From the NCBI RefSeq assembly GCF_000143535.2, contig NC_037310.1, positions 434,001-498,000 of the forward strand: DNA of 64,000 nt, written 5' to 3'. Position numbers and translations under genes: made by a program. This document shows, piece by piece, positions 48,423 to 59,762 of this stretch; the stretch's first letter is position 1, and every line of letters starts with the position of its first letter. The notes under the pieces are model-generated. The model was not told the origin of the DNA. It did no database searches and was given only the letters and a program-made list of their open reading frames with translations. Source of the DNA: Botrytis cinerea B05.10 (lineage: Eukaryota; Ascomycota; Leotiomycetes; Helotiales; Sclerotiniaceae).

Positions 48423-49685
48423 ATGTCGACAAACGAACCTGATTCTCTTGACCCTCCACCCTCTCGAGCTCCGGATCATACACTTCGCATATCTACTTCT
48501 CCTCGAAACATTTCGATATCTAGTTCTCCACAGAATCCTCAGTATTTGTCGAATTCTCCGCAGGAAGTTAGATATTCTGTCTCACCAAGAGAGGCTCGGC
48601 ATCTTTCTGCTGAAGACCATCGATCATCTGCTTCACCTACTGCTGAAGAAACTAGTTCTCCTAGAAATACCCGAAACATCTCTCCCGACGACCAACGTCG
48701 GTTCGCTTCACCTACTGCTGAAGAATTATACACTTATGGAGAACCATTCCCCGAGCTGCCAGAATATCCTCCGCATGTCGCAGATCCTTTAGTGCATATC
48801 CAACAACCATCTAACTCACAAGACGGCTCGCAGATGCCTAGAGAAGAAGTCACTTCTTTTGCTGGGTACTTCACGTTGATCACAGATTCGACTATGGGAG
48901 TCGAGGATGGAGATGGAAATCCGAAGACACCAACAACACACCATCCGTGTAAGATCCATTATATATTTTCGGATGATGAAGATTGTGAGGAATTGAAAGA
49001 GGCTTGTTTGAGAAGTTTACCGAACGCGTCCAATGCAGATACTTCAAATAGTAATTCCATGACGAATAAGAGTTCTGGGGAATTAAGAACATCAGGCTCG
49101 AGCTCGAGCTCAAAATCCATAGTAGTAGCAAAAAAGGAAAACAAGGATACGCAGGGGGAACAGAGGGAGGAAAGAGTTATCATCATCGATATGAACGAAA
49201 CGGGAGATAGAGTAGTCGGAGCACAAAGTTTAAGTGATAAATGGCAGGTTATGGGATGTGAGATTGGCAAAGCACCAATTTTCGAAAGTGTGGGTGAGGA
49301 GGGTGGAGAGAAAAAGGAGAAGGGAGGTGGATTGATGCTGAGGATTGATGGAGTGGGAATACCTGTTCATAAAGGGGACAAGAAGTTGAGTGGGAGTCGG
49401 GAGAAGGGTAAAGGGAAGGAAAACAACGAGATGAATGAAAAAGAGATTGGGGATTTGGATCTGGACAAGATACTTGAGGGGTTTGATAAACGGATGGGAA
49501 TTTTACGTAAAGTTATTGGTGGTGTGGGTTGGGATACAGAAGAGGGGGGGTTGGATAACTATGATGGAGAAGCAGCAGATGAAGAACGAGACGAAGAACG
49601 AGATATGGCGATAGCTGGGTTGCAGTCAGCTGAAGAAGAGCAGAGAGGACGAGAGGAAGAAAGAGATGCACTTGAAGCTTCTTGA
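48423..49685 (+). CDS. Acidic uncharacterised protein
   Basis: Single frame of 420 residues from the ATG at 48423 (MSTNEPDSLDPPPS). I do not recognise a family. Residues 1-130 are Ser/Pro/Arg-rich and contain two related segments built on SPTAEE with RNISPDD/RHLSAEDH neighbours, a small internal repeat. The centre has two ordered-looking blocks: one near CKIHYIFSDDEDCEELKEAC and one reading RVIIIDMNETGDRVVGAQSL, then SDKWQVMGCEIG. A Lys/Glu/Gly-rich linker follows, then a helix (DLDLDKILEGFDKRMGILRK) and a strongly acidic Glu-rich C-terminus. The pairing of two conserved-looking blocks inside disordered sequence suggests an adaptor or regulatory protein, but no function can be assigned. It is transcribed in the same direction as the protease, about 0.6 kb downstream. 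Confidence 0.75.
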   Translation: MSTNEPDSLDPPPSRAPDHTLRISTSPRNISISSSPQNPQYLSNSPQEVRYSVSPREARHLSAEDHRSSASPTAEETSSPRNTRNISPDDQRRFASPTAEELYTYGEPFPELPEYPPHVADPLVHIQQPSNSQDGSQMPREEVTSFAGYFTLITDSTMGVEDGDGNPKTPTTHHPCKIHYIFSDDEDCEELKEACLRSLPNASNADTSNSNSMTNKSSGELRTSGSSSSSKSIVVAKKENKDTQGEQREERVIIIDMNETGDRVVGAQSLSDKWQVMGCEIGKAPIFESVGEEGGEKKEKGGGLMLRIDGVGIPVHKGDKKLSGSREKGKGKENNEMNEKEIGDLDLDKILEGFDKRMGILRKVIGGVGWDTEEGGLDNYDGEAADEERDEERDMAIAGLQSAEEEQRGREEERDALEAS

Positions 49686-50914
49686 TTTCTAAGACTGGAA
49701 ATGGATGTATACTTTGGGCAGGCGGAAAGGTTTTGGGATAGGTGGAGTTGCATATATTAACTAATACATACATTCACGACATGGCAAGACGATGGCACGG
49801 TACAGCACGACATAGCATGATACGGATTATCATAGGCGTGTATCATAGGCGCAATATCATTTTAATATCTCATGGTAAATAGACATGGCATCAAGGTTTA
49901 AGCGAGGTGGGGACGGGAGGAAATGCAGCGGGATATCAGATCAGTATGTTATGTATGGGAATTAATGGACGGGTCGGTTGGTTTATCTCTTAATGTTTGT
50001 TTTGGGAGAGAGGGTTTAAACGGTGTTTATAGGAGAAACGGAGTGAGGTAATTATATCAGTCGATTCAATGCATTGCTTCGGTTTGAATCATTATATTTG
50101 GAATTCAATCATGAGTGATGCGACGTGAGTTGATGTGATGTGATGTGATGGAATCCCGCGAATATGATATCCGTTATTGGGATAAGAATTAAGTGAAACG
50201 AGACGAGATAACTGATATGTTAAGTACCTCGGAGAAAGTTATTAAAATACTCGGTATGGCTAGGGAGTACTAGATAAGTAGTGGATTTTGGAGTTGGAGA
50301 TTATTAAAATCGGAAAGGGGGTGAGTGGCAGTTTAGATGGGGATGTGGATGTGGATGTGGAATTGGAATTGGGTGTCAGGGGAGTGGGAGTAGGATTTGG
50401 AAATAGGTTTGGGGTGGAAATGGGTGATGATCATGAATGATGGGTTCTGGTGGTGAGTGTGGTGAGTGTGGTGAGAGGAGCAGTGGTGATTATGGTTGCA
50501 AGGTGGAATGGAATAAAATGGGCTGGAATTGGAGGATGAAAATGTTTGAATGAAAGATAATTGAGTCCGAATCGAAATAGTTCGATACGGATGAAACTCG
50601 CAATCTCAGAAAAAAAAAGTAAAGAGGCGGAATGAATTGAGCTACAATGAAATAAATACAATGGGATAGGTAGGTAGGTACGCAGATACAACGCATCATA
50701 TCATATCATCTAAATCACGAGACGGAAATCGCAGGGATGGAAATATGTGGTAAAGCAATAGGATACCTAGGTAGGTTAATTAAGGGGTTAAAAAATGAGA
50801 GAAAGCAGAAGGCGATGAGATGGAGAATTATTAGCAGATAGGTGAAGGATATGTATAGGTATGTGTGTACCTAGGTACGTGGACATGATACAAATTCCTC
50901 CCTCTTCACCACAT

Positions 50915-50942
50915 ACTCACTCACTCACTCACTCACTCACTC
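50915..50942. repeat. (ACTC)7 microsatellite
   Basis: Seven perfect copies of the tetranucleotide ACTC in noncoding DNA. Confidence 0.95.
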
Positions 50943-51014
50943 GCCCACCTCCTTCCTATCTTTTTGCCTCGCTTCATAGTGAATATGGAATTGGAAATGA
51001 AGAATGTTCGTTTA

Positions 51015-51059
51015 TCAATCAATCAATCAATCAATCAACCAGTTAACTAACTAACTAAC
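51015..51059. repeat. (TCAA)6 and (TAAC)4 microsatellites
   Basis: Six perfect TCAA copies (51015-51038) are followed after five bases by four TAAC copies (51044-51059). Confidence 0.95.
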
Positions 51060-51412
51060 CGAGTAGATTTGAACAAATCAGTCCAAGTTAACCGAGGGGG
51101 GATGCGTGGGTGAATTTTGTATGGGAATGATATATTCAGGAACACTTTACTTTGTATGTGGTGCAGGAGATAAATGAGATGAGATGACGTTGATAGTATA
51201 GATAGATAAATAGATAGATAGATGGGATGGGACGATATAGAAGAGAAGAGAGGAGATGAGACGAGACGAGACGAGATGATGATTACGGAGAAGCGATTAG
51301 CAAATAGCGAGGAGTGAATAAACACCCTGCTACTCGAAGTTTAAATATCTACCTAGGTAGGTAGGTAGCTAATCCCGAGTTTCGAGTTCAGATATAGGAA
51401 AGAATTCGAAAA

Positions 51413-51433
51413 GGGGAGGGAGGGAGGGAGGGA
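51413..51433. repeat. (GGGA)n microsatellite
   Basis: About five copies of GGGA/GGAG in tandem on the plus strand. G-runs at 4-base spacing could form a G-quadruplex, but this is inference. Confidence 0.9.
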
Positions 51434-51564
51434 AGTGGGGGTAAAGACAAGACTAATAAGACTGACTGACTTGTAAACGAGCAGAGAGTAGATACCTGGG
51501 TAGATAGAAATGAAAATATCAGGTAGGAGGATGAAATGAAGAAAAATAGAGGGGGGTGTATATA

Positions 51565-51606
51565 TACATACATACATACATACATACATACAAACAAACA
51601 AACACA
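51565..51606. repeat. (CATA)n-(CAAA)n compound microsatellite
   Basis: About six CATA copies pass directly into about three CAAA copies, the pattern left by a point change followed by expansion. Confidence 0.9.
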
Positions 51607-52519
51607 CAAACGTGAAATAAAAAGCATGAAACAAGTCAAAAACGCAACAAGTTGAGAAAAGCATAGCATAGCTAGCTAGCATAGGTACCTACCTACCTAG
51701 AAAGGTGGGAAAGTATCAGCTGGGAAGGGAAGCAAAGAGATAAGACGAGACAATGAAACGCAGCGCAATCAATGAGTTTGCAAGTCTGATAATAATCTAA
51801 GAAGCTCGAGCGGAGTGAGTTATTAATCTGCGTCTAGGTACCTAAGGAATATAGCGACTTGTAACACACACAGGCACAGAGAGAGTACCTAGACTCACAA
51901 ATAGAACTTCTCATCCAATATCAAAACAGCAGATATCATACGAAGCTATTCATCTCTTGAGAACATAAACCCACAAAACAAGCATCAACAAAGTCCAGGT
52001 AAGTTTCAGATAAGATTCATTACAAAAAGCTACCGTATATTAAAATCCATACTACAATATTCTATATAAACATCAATCCCACCTCTCTCCTCTCAAAACT
52101 AAGGAAACGGAAAACTCCTCAACCCCTAGATCAAACGAAGCGAATGAAAGCAACATGATGGATGTTGCAACTAGAGAAAAGTAAAGTAACGTTTGGTATA
52201 TAATTTTTCCTCCCATATGAACCTATTATTCTTACACAAAGAAATATTTTGTATCGAGGCACGTCTCATCTCAACGTGCTTGTGTTAGAAAGGACAATCT
52301 TCCCCTTCCTACCCCTTTCCTCTTTCCTACTCTTCTTCAGTCCTTGAACTGGAAAGTCATCATATACGCCCAAATCTTATTTATGCACAGCTCATTTGAT
52401 ATGAGTTCCGTACCACATGCATATTCGCAGAAAAGACAAAAGAAAACCGAAACATCAAGAGCGCAACTGGACCTGCCATATACAAACATCATTTCCCCCT
52501 CATTCAGAATTCATCTCAC

Positions 52520-53916
52520 TCATGCGATGAATTTTTTCCACTTTCTGACCACAGGTGTAAAATCCGCACCTGGGACGACCGCCTTTTCTTCACTCCAGTC
52601 CTTGCCTGCAACAACCATTCTTGATTCTACGAAGCTTGCTCCTGGTATGACAAGTCTATCTGATGTAGTGAAGTCGGTACCTGGAATAACTGCTCTCTTG
52701 GCAGCAGTTTTGTTACTGTCGTCTGATTTGTTGCTGGTGAAGTGTACAGCTAAGACGATTGCGATAATGGCAACAATGATGACTGTGAATTGTTATGTTA
52801 GTGATTGGGAGATTAAAGTAAGGGATGTGAGGAGATGCAAGGGATACATACCAACAAGACCTAAGCAATACCACTTCTTTCTGTTTCTTGATCTCGCACT
52901 GACAATTGCCGTGTCCATTTGTTGAACTCCCTTATCCATATTCTCGACAACTTCTTCGCCCTTCATTTCAATATTGACCACAGCAGCTTCTTGTTGTACA
53001 ACCAAGTTCTCCATCTCCGAGAACAGTTCTGCGATTTGGATAATATCTTGCTCGATCTTCTTGATAGCCTCATTTCTTTGTCTGACAGCATTCAAAGTTG
53101 TGTTGGCTTGTCCTTGTCTGTTGCTTGTCATCAAAGCTTGTTGAAACATTTGCTGTGGTTCTGCATTTGGTACAGCAGCATTGACTTCCTCCTCAGTGGC
53201 CTCGGCGTTGACAATTCTATATTCTCGTCTCATCTGATCTCTAACTGCGTGCTCGAAAGCCATTTCCTTCGCCTTGTATTGATCCATAGTTCCCTTGAGT
53301 TTGCGTTGGACTCTACCAATTTGCGGTTGGTTTCTTGGGCTCCCTGACTCGGGCATTCTCTTGAGCCTAGAGATCTCATTGATGATACCTTTGAATGCAG
53401 TGCTGGAATCGCTCGCTATTCCCGCAAGGTCTCTAGCGATTACGCCTTGGTCAAGCTCATTTCCGACCCGGTTCTTCAGTCTGTCTAACTCGTTGATGTA
53501 TTCATTGGCTGCTTCAATTTGATAATCGATGTCGCGACATGCGTTAAGAATGTAATTCGGATCGGATTGTTCTCCAGGTTGCATTCCATTTTGTGCTAAC
53601 GACGCCATTTCAACATTCTGTCCTGCTCTGATGTTAATGGGATGACAATGATCATGTACTCAAAGCTGCTCACCACCGTAAGAGTCTCGTCCCATCGCTG
53701 CTCCATTGTCGTATTGGGGTGATTGAGGGTAGCCTGGCGATGCTTGTTGGGCATACGGGTTGCTACCGCCGCCGTAATTGTTTCTATTACCATCCCGTCA
53801 GTAAAGTTATTTCGAGACTGTAGATTGGGTTCGAGTGTTCGCAACTCAGGTGTTGGTGTCGGTGCTCAGGGGAAGGTGAATGCCGAATGGTGAATAACTA
53901 ACCCGTACTGTGCCAT
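52520..53916 (-). CDS. SSO1: Sso-type plasma-membrane syntaxin (t-SNARE) with C-terminal repeat tail
   Basis: Qa-SNARE for fusion of secretory vesicles with the plasma membrane. Four exons, 53916-53903, 53783-53674, 53622-52852 and 52782-52520, give 385 residues. The first exon has only 14 nt (MAQYG). Residues 1-45 are Gly/Tyr/Gln/Pro-rich (NNYGGGSNPYAQQ). The Habc helices run from about 60 to 190 and the SNARE motif from about 217 to 285 (IIQIAELFSEMENLVVQQEA), with the expected zero-layer Gln. The membrane anchor is at about 290-313. Syntaxins normally end here, but the frame continues for ~72 residues that would lie outside the cell or in the vesicle lumen. Four repeats of 12-13 residues (RAVIPGTDF, RLVIPGASF, RMVVAGKDW, KAVVPGADF) fill residues 328-376. 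The last intron lies inside the anchor codons and its GTATGT...CACAG signals are good; without splicing the frame would end soon after the donor. Confidence 0.9.
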
Positions 53917-55322
53917 GATGATTAGTTAATTGCTTCCAGAGTAGTTGAGTTGCTTTTTCTTTTTCTTTTGAAAGAAAGGTATGATGTTCTTGAAAGCAAA
54001 TGCCAATTGACGAGATGATGGATTGGCAAGTAAGTTGGGGAAGAATCGAAACTTGATTGACAAGAGATTGAAACACTGGACTTACACTCATTTTCCAACA
54101 CGGTTCGACCCCTAAACACGACCCAGCGTCAGGTTTAACGAAAGGATCCCGTGTGCGTGTGGCTGCTAAATTGCCCAAATTTCCTCGATTGCCCGGGTTG
54201 AAGTTTCTACTGCTGCTGCTACTGCTACTGCTACGGATAATGGCAAACGATGATACAAAGAGAAGTCGAGAGATGAAGGTCTGTCCAGAAGAGGTGCAGC
54301 AAGACGGTGCATTTAATTACAGAGTGTCGTATAGAAGAAAGGGACGAAGAACGAAGAGAGCGAAATGAGTGTTTACGATTTTCCTCTCGATCCCTGGGAG
54401 ATTATTTTTCGAGGGGATCTGCTGTGCCAAGGACTAATCAATACTAGAGCCTGGAATGAAAGTAAGTAATTCGAGACTGCTTCAGGAACATCTGCGGACC
54501 AGAAACAACTAAAGGGTGGAAAACTGGGGAGCTGGTCAAACATCATTGGCTCATTTAGAATTGCTTGAAGATATTCAGGGATCAATTAAGTTACACTACG
54601 CTTCATAAATTACGAAACTTAGCCTCAATGGATTAGACTCTGCCGGCTTTCATAGGTCCAGGAATCTTCGTAACCGTGAGCCACAGCCAGTCATCATGCA
54701 CAATGTATTTTTGGAAACATCGCCAGCGAACCAAAAACCTGACGGTGCAGCAGCCATCTGGGGCCTATACGAACCATAGAGGCACATAGGGAAATGCGCA
54801 GCATCCTTCTGTCCCTCGAATCCAGTAGACTCGGTCACGCACGCAAGTGGCGGTCAATAGACGATGACACTCGATGGCTTAGACGAGAGAGAGAGAGAGA
54901 GAGAGAGAGATGTCTGCTGGAGCTTAGAACTCACATGGAGCCTCGTTTATGCGCATCACCGCCAGAGAGTAACTCCAACACAACCCACGTTTCAAAACAC
55001 TCGAAAGCTCTTATCGGCATTGATGTTTATCGTGCAGGTCTCCCCACCTCTTAGTCGACCGGCTCGCGCATGAAAGCAAACCTTGGGCTTTTCAGACATA
55101 TCATCGACTCATGCCATGAACCCTTCTACACGCGCAGTGAAGGACCTCGATCACATGATCCAATGGCTGGAACAATCTCTTGATCGAATCCTTCACTCTG
55201 TAGACCCACTGATTGCGAAAAAATATATAGATTACGATGCCTTCATATCCTTATCATGTCACTAGGAAGCGATTGAGAATACTCGGGTTAAATTAATCAC
55301 ATCTGCTGAAATGATATATCAT
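53917..55322. promoter_or_regulatory. Tandem intergenic region with syntaxin promoter
   Basis: About 1.4 kb between the ankyrin receptor stop (55323) and the syntaxin start (53916), both on the minus strand. It should contain the receptor 3' UTR and the syntaxin promoter. Plus-strand frames here (54153-54368, 54794-55054) have no domain. A (GA)n tract lies at about 54885-54910 and a CTG/CTA repeat near 54210. Confidence 0.55.
54885..54910. repeat. (GA)n microsatellite
   Basis: About twelve GA dinucleotide copies in noncoding DNA. Confidence 0.9.
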
Positions 55323-58300
55323 TTACCCGGCATTCCCTTTTGATTCAATATTTTTCCTCTCCCCTTCGGCTCCTCTCACTACCTCCAGACCCCTCTCTTT
55401 CAAAACATTCATGACCTTTCTGTGGCCCCAATTCTCCGCATAATACCAAACACTAAAATAGTAGCCATTCTTGATATCTCTCGCCCCCTCATCCAATAAT
55501 AATCTCACAATTTCAACATGTCCTTGTTGAGCCGCCGCCATCAACGCGGTTTGAACTTCCTTTCCTCCTGTAATATTGACGTCCATGCCATTAGCCAAAC
55601 ATAGCCGAACCATTTCAATATTTCCTCCAAATGCCGATGCCTGTAGCATATTGTGATGATGACCTCCTATAAAATGGATATCTGCTTCATAACTTCTTAA
55701 TAAATTGAAAACATCAATATGCCCATTCGCGGCAGCTGCTTGGAGTGCAGTCCCAAATTCGCACACTTGATCGACACTAGCCCCATGTTCGAGTAATAGA
55801 CGGACAATGTTGACATGCCCATGATAGGCAGCAACGTGAAGCACAGTACCAACCATCCCCTCCGCCTGAACATCAGCTCCCAGATTCAAAAGCAACTCGC
55901 ATATTTCCAAGTGACCACATGAAGCAGCTTCATACAGCGCGCCTCCTGATTGTCCTGCTCCCAGATTTATATCGGCCCCATAATCAAGCAACATGCGCAC
56001 TATTTCCAATCGTCCTCTAATAGCTGCTCGTTGAAGCGGGGGGCCATGGGAATTGTGTCCTTCAGAAGTATCGAATAAGTTCACGTCCGCGCCTTTATCT
56101 AATAGGAATTTGACAGCATCTGGACGTGCTGCCCACCTAGTGTCCGAGGCTTCGCAGAGAGCAGTATTGCTATAGCCGCCAATTGCGTTGATATCAGCGC
56201 CATAGCTTAGCAGTAAACTCATGAGATTCACATTACCATGCCCTGCGGCAGCAATGAGGGGATTTCCAATTCCTCCAGGAGGTGGGTTCACATCCGCCCC
56301 TTTCTCCAAAAGTAATATTATCCGAGCATCGATTTCTTTTTCATCCGCTTTTAAAGAGCCCCAGCGACTGATAGCAGCAGCAAGTGGGCTTCCCCATGGC
56401 CCATCATACATATTGACATCTGCTCCCTTATCCAACAATAATTGCAGAAGCTCAATCGTCGTACCAGTATCGTGATAAAGAGTTAAGGCGTCGCAAGCGC
56501 AATGTAAAGTGCTTCCATGTCTGCCTCCTGGTGCATTTATCGATGCCCCACTTTCCAATAGTATTCCAATCACTTCATCGTGAGCATACATAGCGGCACG
56601 CTGAAGAGCAGTCCCAGCGTACTCCTCATAATGACTAACATCTGCTCCATTTTCCAAAAGTAGACGGACGATCTCCACGTGTCCTCTCTCGGCCGCCGCT
56701 TTCAAAGGGGTGCTCCCAAAATGTCCTTCTTGATTGACTTTCGCCCCGATATCCAGCAGCTTCCGGACTAAGCGTATGTCACCACTAGCGGCCGCACCTT
56801 CCAGTGCGGTTCCACTGTTGGAGACTGCATTAATATCGGCTCCTCGTTCAAGCAAGATATGTATAACATCTTCATGAGCCCTCGAAGCAGCTACTTCGAG
56901 CGCCGTAAGCCGATGGTCTTGTGTTGCTGTTATGTCGGCGCCCGCGTCTAGAAGCAATTGTACCATTTCTCTGTGGCCACGGTAAGCCGCACAATGTAGA
57001 GGCCGAATTGATCCTCTGTCTTGATCTTCTACGGAATCGCCTCGTTTGAGTATTTCTTTAGCTGGACCTTGCAGGTTTGTGTATGCCATGAGATGTAGAA
57101 TTGTTGAACCATCGCGCAATCCATATGAATGTATATCTATGGCCCTTTCAAGAGTAATGTACTTGTCAAAGAACTCGGGAGGTTCTTCCAGCTGTTGCAC
57201 TAGATATTTCTGGCACATCCCTCCTCTTTCTGCTTTCTCCGCATGTACCCACCACTTTTCGATCGCATATTCAAAGAAGTAGTATTTATGCGCCTTCAAT
57301 TCCTCTACTTTCTCGGAATCGTCGACCCAATTTTCCTGTGAGATCTCTGGTAATTTGACATAGTTCAAGCAAGATCTAGAGAGGCGGTCTTGACTTTGCC
57401 CAATAATGCAAGCATTAGCCATCCCAGTCCCAACCTCAGATGTTCCGATATCATTTGGCGTCAAATGTTGTACTAGAAACAGCAGACCCCCGGTAAGCAT
57501 GAAATCGACCACCGTCTGATGAATGAATTGTACGCGATATAACCCTGAGGTATACAAAGCTATCTCCACCAGTCCTCCAGAAAACGTCTTCAATAAAGTC
57601 TCCATTCGCCTATCAGACTCGATGTAATCCTCACTCTCCTCCCATCGTTTGTGTCCCGGATTTTCGGATCCTTCATCACATGCCATCGCAATTCTTAATT
57701 CCGTAGCAGTCAAAGGGCGCTCTGCAAGCGCAATCCATTGCATTAACAGCAGTGTTTTGGGTCGATATTTAACTTTGATGACATTAGTCAAAATATTCTC
57801 GTACACAGCCGCGAGGTCATCCTGTACCTTTTCCAACATGACATGAACGTCCTTCAGACTTTCCGTATCGTTGAAAGTCTCTGCAGCCATGGGAACTACA
57901 AGCTTGACCCATTGAAAGACACCCAGTGATTTATTCACAATAGCTGCTTCAATATTTTCCCTGCCTTCAGTGGTTACTCTATCTTTGTTCCAATTTCTGA
58001 TTCTCGCGTCCAGTTGCGCATTAACGAAGAATGCAATATCTGACATATTATTATTCTCCACGTTGACTTCAAAGCCCTCGCTCAAAGAAACGTTGGGATA
58101 GTGCCGACAAGCAACGCAAATTCTTAGGGATCCGCCATCTCCGTCTTGGGACACTCTTTTTTTCATATCATCAAAATAATCAATCAGCATCCTTGCATTA
58201 TCATCACCAGCTTCATCAAGTGCGTCAACAAACAGTACAACGGGCTGTGAGTGCGCAATCCAAGTAATGGCGTTGAACAGCAATTCTTTCAATTCGTCTT

Positions 58301-59762
58301 CACTCCAAACGCAATCATTTTCCAACTGTCCTGACGCTTTCTTTTCGACAAAGGACTTTCGAAGTTGTTCGCGGATAGGTGATGCTTGTGAGTAAAGTTG
58401 ATACATTAGTTCCCTATACATTCCTTCGGGACTCCTTTGGAGAGGGACACCGCGACCATGGAAGAAGAAATTCAGTAATAGGTGGCGAGGATCGCGATGG
58501 CGGAAATTTGACAGAATATATGCCATAAGTGTAGATTTACCTGCACCTGGTTTGCCTTTGATCCACATAAGACTCCGTTGAATGTCTTTCCATTGAAGGT
58601 AGGAGCGATTTTGAAAGATCCAGCTGCAGGTGTCTTTGTAGGCATTGTTCGCATTGCGACGTCTTTGCCCCAGTTCGGGATAGTATATCGAGGATAATAC
58701 GGCTAGATATGTGAGTTCAATTGAGATGCCGTGCGAAAATGAACTGCTTACCTTTGTCCTCAGATGTGAGTTCTTCTGGAATCCCTTTCCAGTTACGTTA
58801 GCATTTCGAACTAATTCTTATTGGCTTCCAAGGAACTTACTCGAATTAGCTTCATCAGCGTACTCTTTCAAAATTCCTAAAATCCTCTGGTATGATTTAC
58901 TTTCAGGCCCACTAAACCTGCAAATATTTCGATGATGACGATCTATCGGCACCGCCCGTTCAGCTGGAATGTGCAATAGCGCACTCTCCTTGTCAACAAT
59001 CAGTCCTTTCAATCCCGCACATATGACCTGTTCTTGGAAACTAGCGATCAAGATGCCTTCATATAACTTCCTGTCCTTAAATGTTTGCTGTACGTCTCTC
59101 AAAATGTGGGAACCCCGCGCGAGAGGCATTATTAGGTCATCTCTCACACGACCGCTCAATCTCATCGGAACCGAAAGAAAGCCATTGGCAAAATTGGCAA
59201 CAGACAAAGGTATTTTGGTTTCATCGGAACCCATATGCGGAGTGGCAAGGAACAGGATGGCGGATGTGGAGTCAAATGTATTTTTGTAAAGATTATTGTC
59301 GACAGCTTTGACCAGTGCCTTCTTCAGCACTATACCTCCCATGCTATGACATATAAAGATAATCCGACGCTTTTGATTCGAATCATCCTTTCTCTCTCTC
59401 ACCAAATCCTCCAAAAGATTTGTTGCGAAATCTTCTATTGTACCCGTCCCTCGACTAAACAGTACATTCGCATCATATCCAAACGAGAATACTCTGGCAC
59501 CTGGTAATTCATTAGGTAGCTGGTCTCTCAACCACATATTTTTGACACCATCTTCGTTCTTCTCTGTCCAGGTTCTGAATGCATCCCCTTTTATACCGTG
59601 CAGTGCCACAATATCGATTCTATAAGGCGACTCTCCATTCTTCGGAAGTACAGGAACTGGGTTCAAGTGGAAGAGACCGAACTTTTCAGTGAGCTCAGTG
59701 TCTATGGGCACTACAGTAGTGGCGGATTTTGAGTGAAACTTCCAAAATTTTCCTCCCGCCAT
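55323..59762 (-). CDS. NLR-like receptor: alpha/beta hydrolase, NACHT, ankyrin repeats
   Basis: Fungal STAND/NOD-like protein. Three exons, 59762-58841, 58775-58752 (24-nt micro-exon, ELTSEDK) and 58702-55323, give 1441 residues. The frame is open upstream to 59828 but lacks an ATG, so the start is MAGGKFWKF. Residues ~45-260 form a DUF676/PGAP1-like lipase fold (the SesB type seen on fungal NLRs): DIVALHGIKGDAFRTW, the nucleophile Ser140 in ICHSMGGIVLK, and LFLATPHMGS. The NACHT core follows, with Walker A GKPGAGKST at 365-373 and Walker B VLFVDALDE at about 471-479. A winged-helix-like region contains LLLMQWIALAERPLTATELR. From about residue 880 to 1425 there are about sixteen ankyrin repeats with fairly uniform consensus. 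All nucleotide-binding residues are intact. Expected role, by analogy: ligand sensing by the repeats, oligomerisation, and cell-death or membrane-directed output by the hydrolase. Confidence 0.92.

Larger units (their letters stand above)
49686..52519. other. Microsatellite-rich intergenic region
   Basis: About 2.8 kb with no supported gene. Frames on the minus strand (50431-51682) encode Leu/Ser/Tyr-rich products that reflect the simple repeats. At least seven different short repeats lie between about 50.9 and 51.7 kb: ACTC, TCAA, TAAC, GATA, GGGA, CATA/CAAA and ACCT/AGGT. The segment next to 52520 should be the 3' UTR of the syntaxin gene. Confidence 0.6.

Noticed and set aside
50431..51682. 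Several minus-strand frames of 86-109 codons
   Set aside because: They are translations of tetranucleotide repeats, rich in Leu, Ser and Tyr, with no other support.
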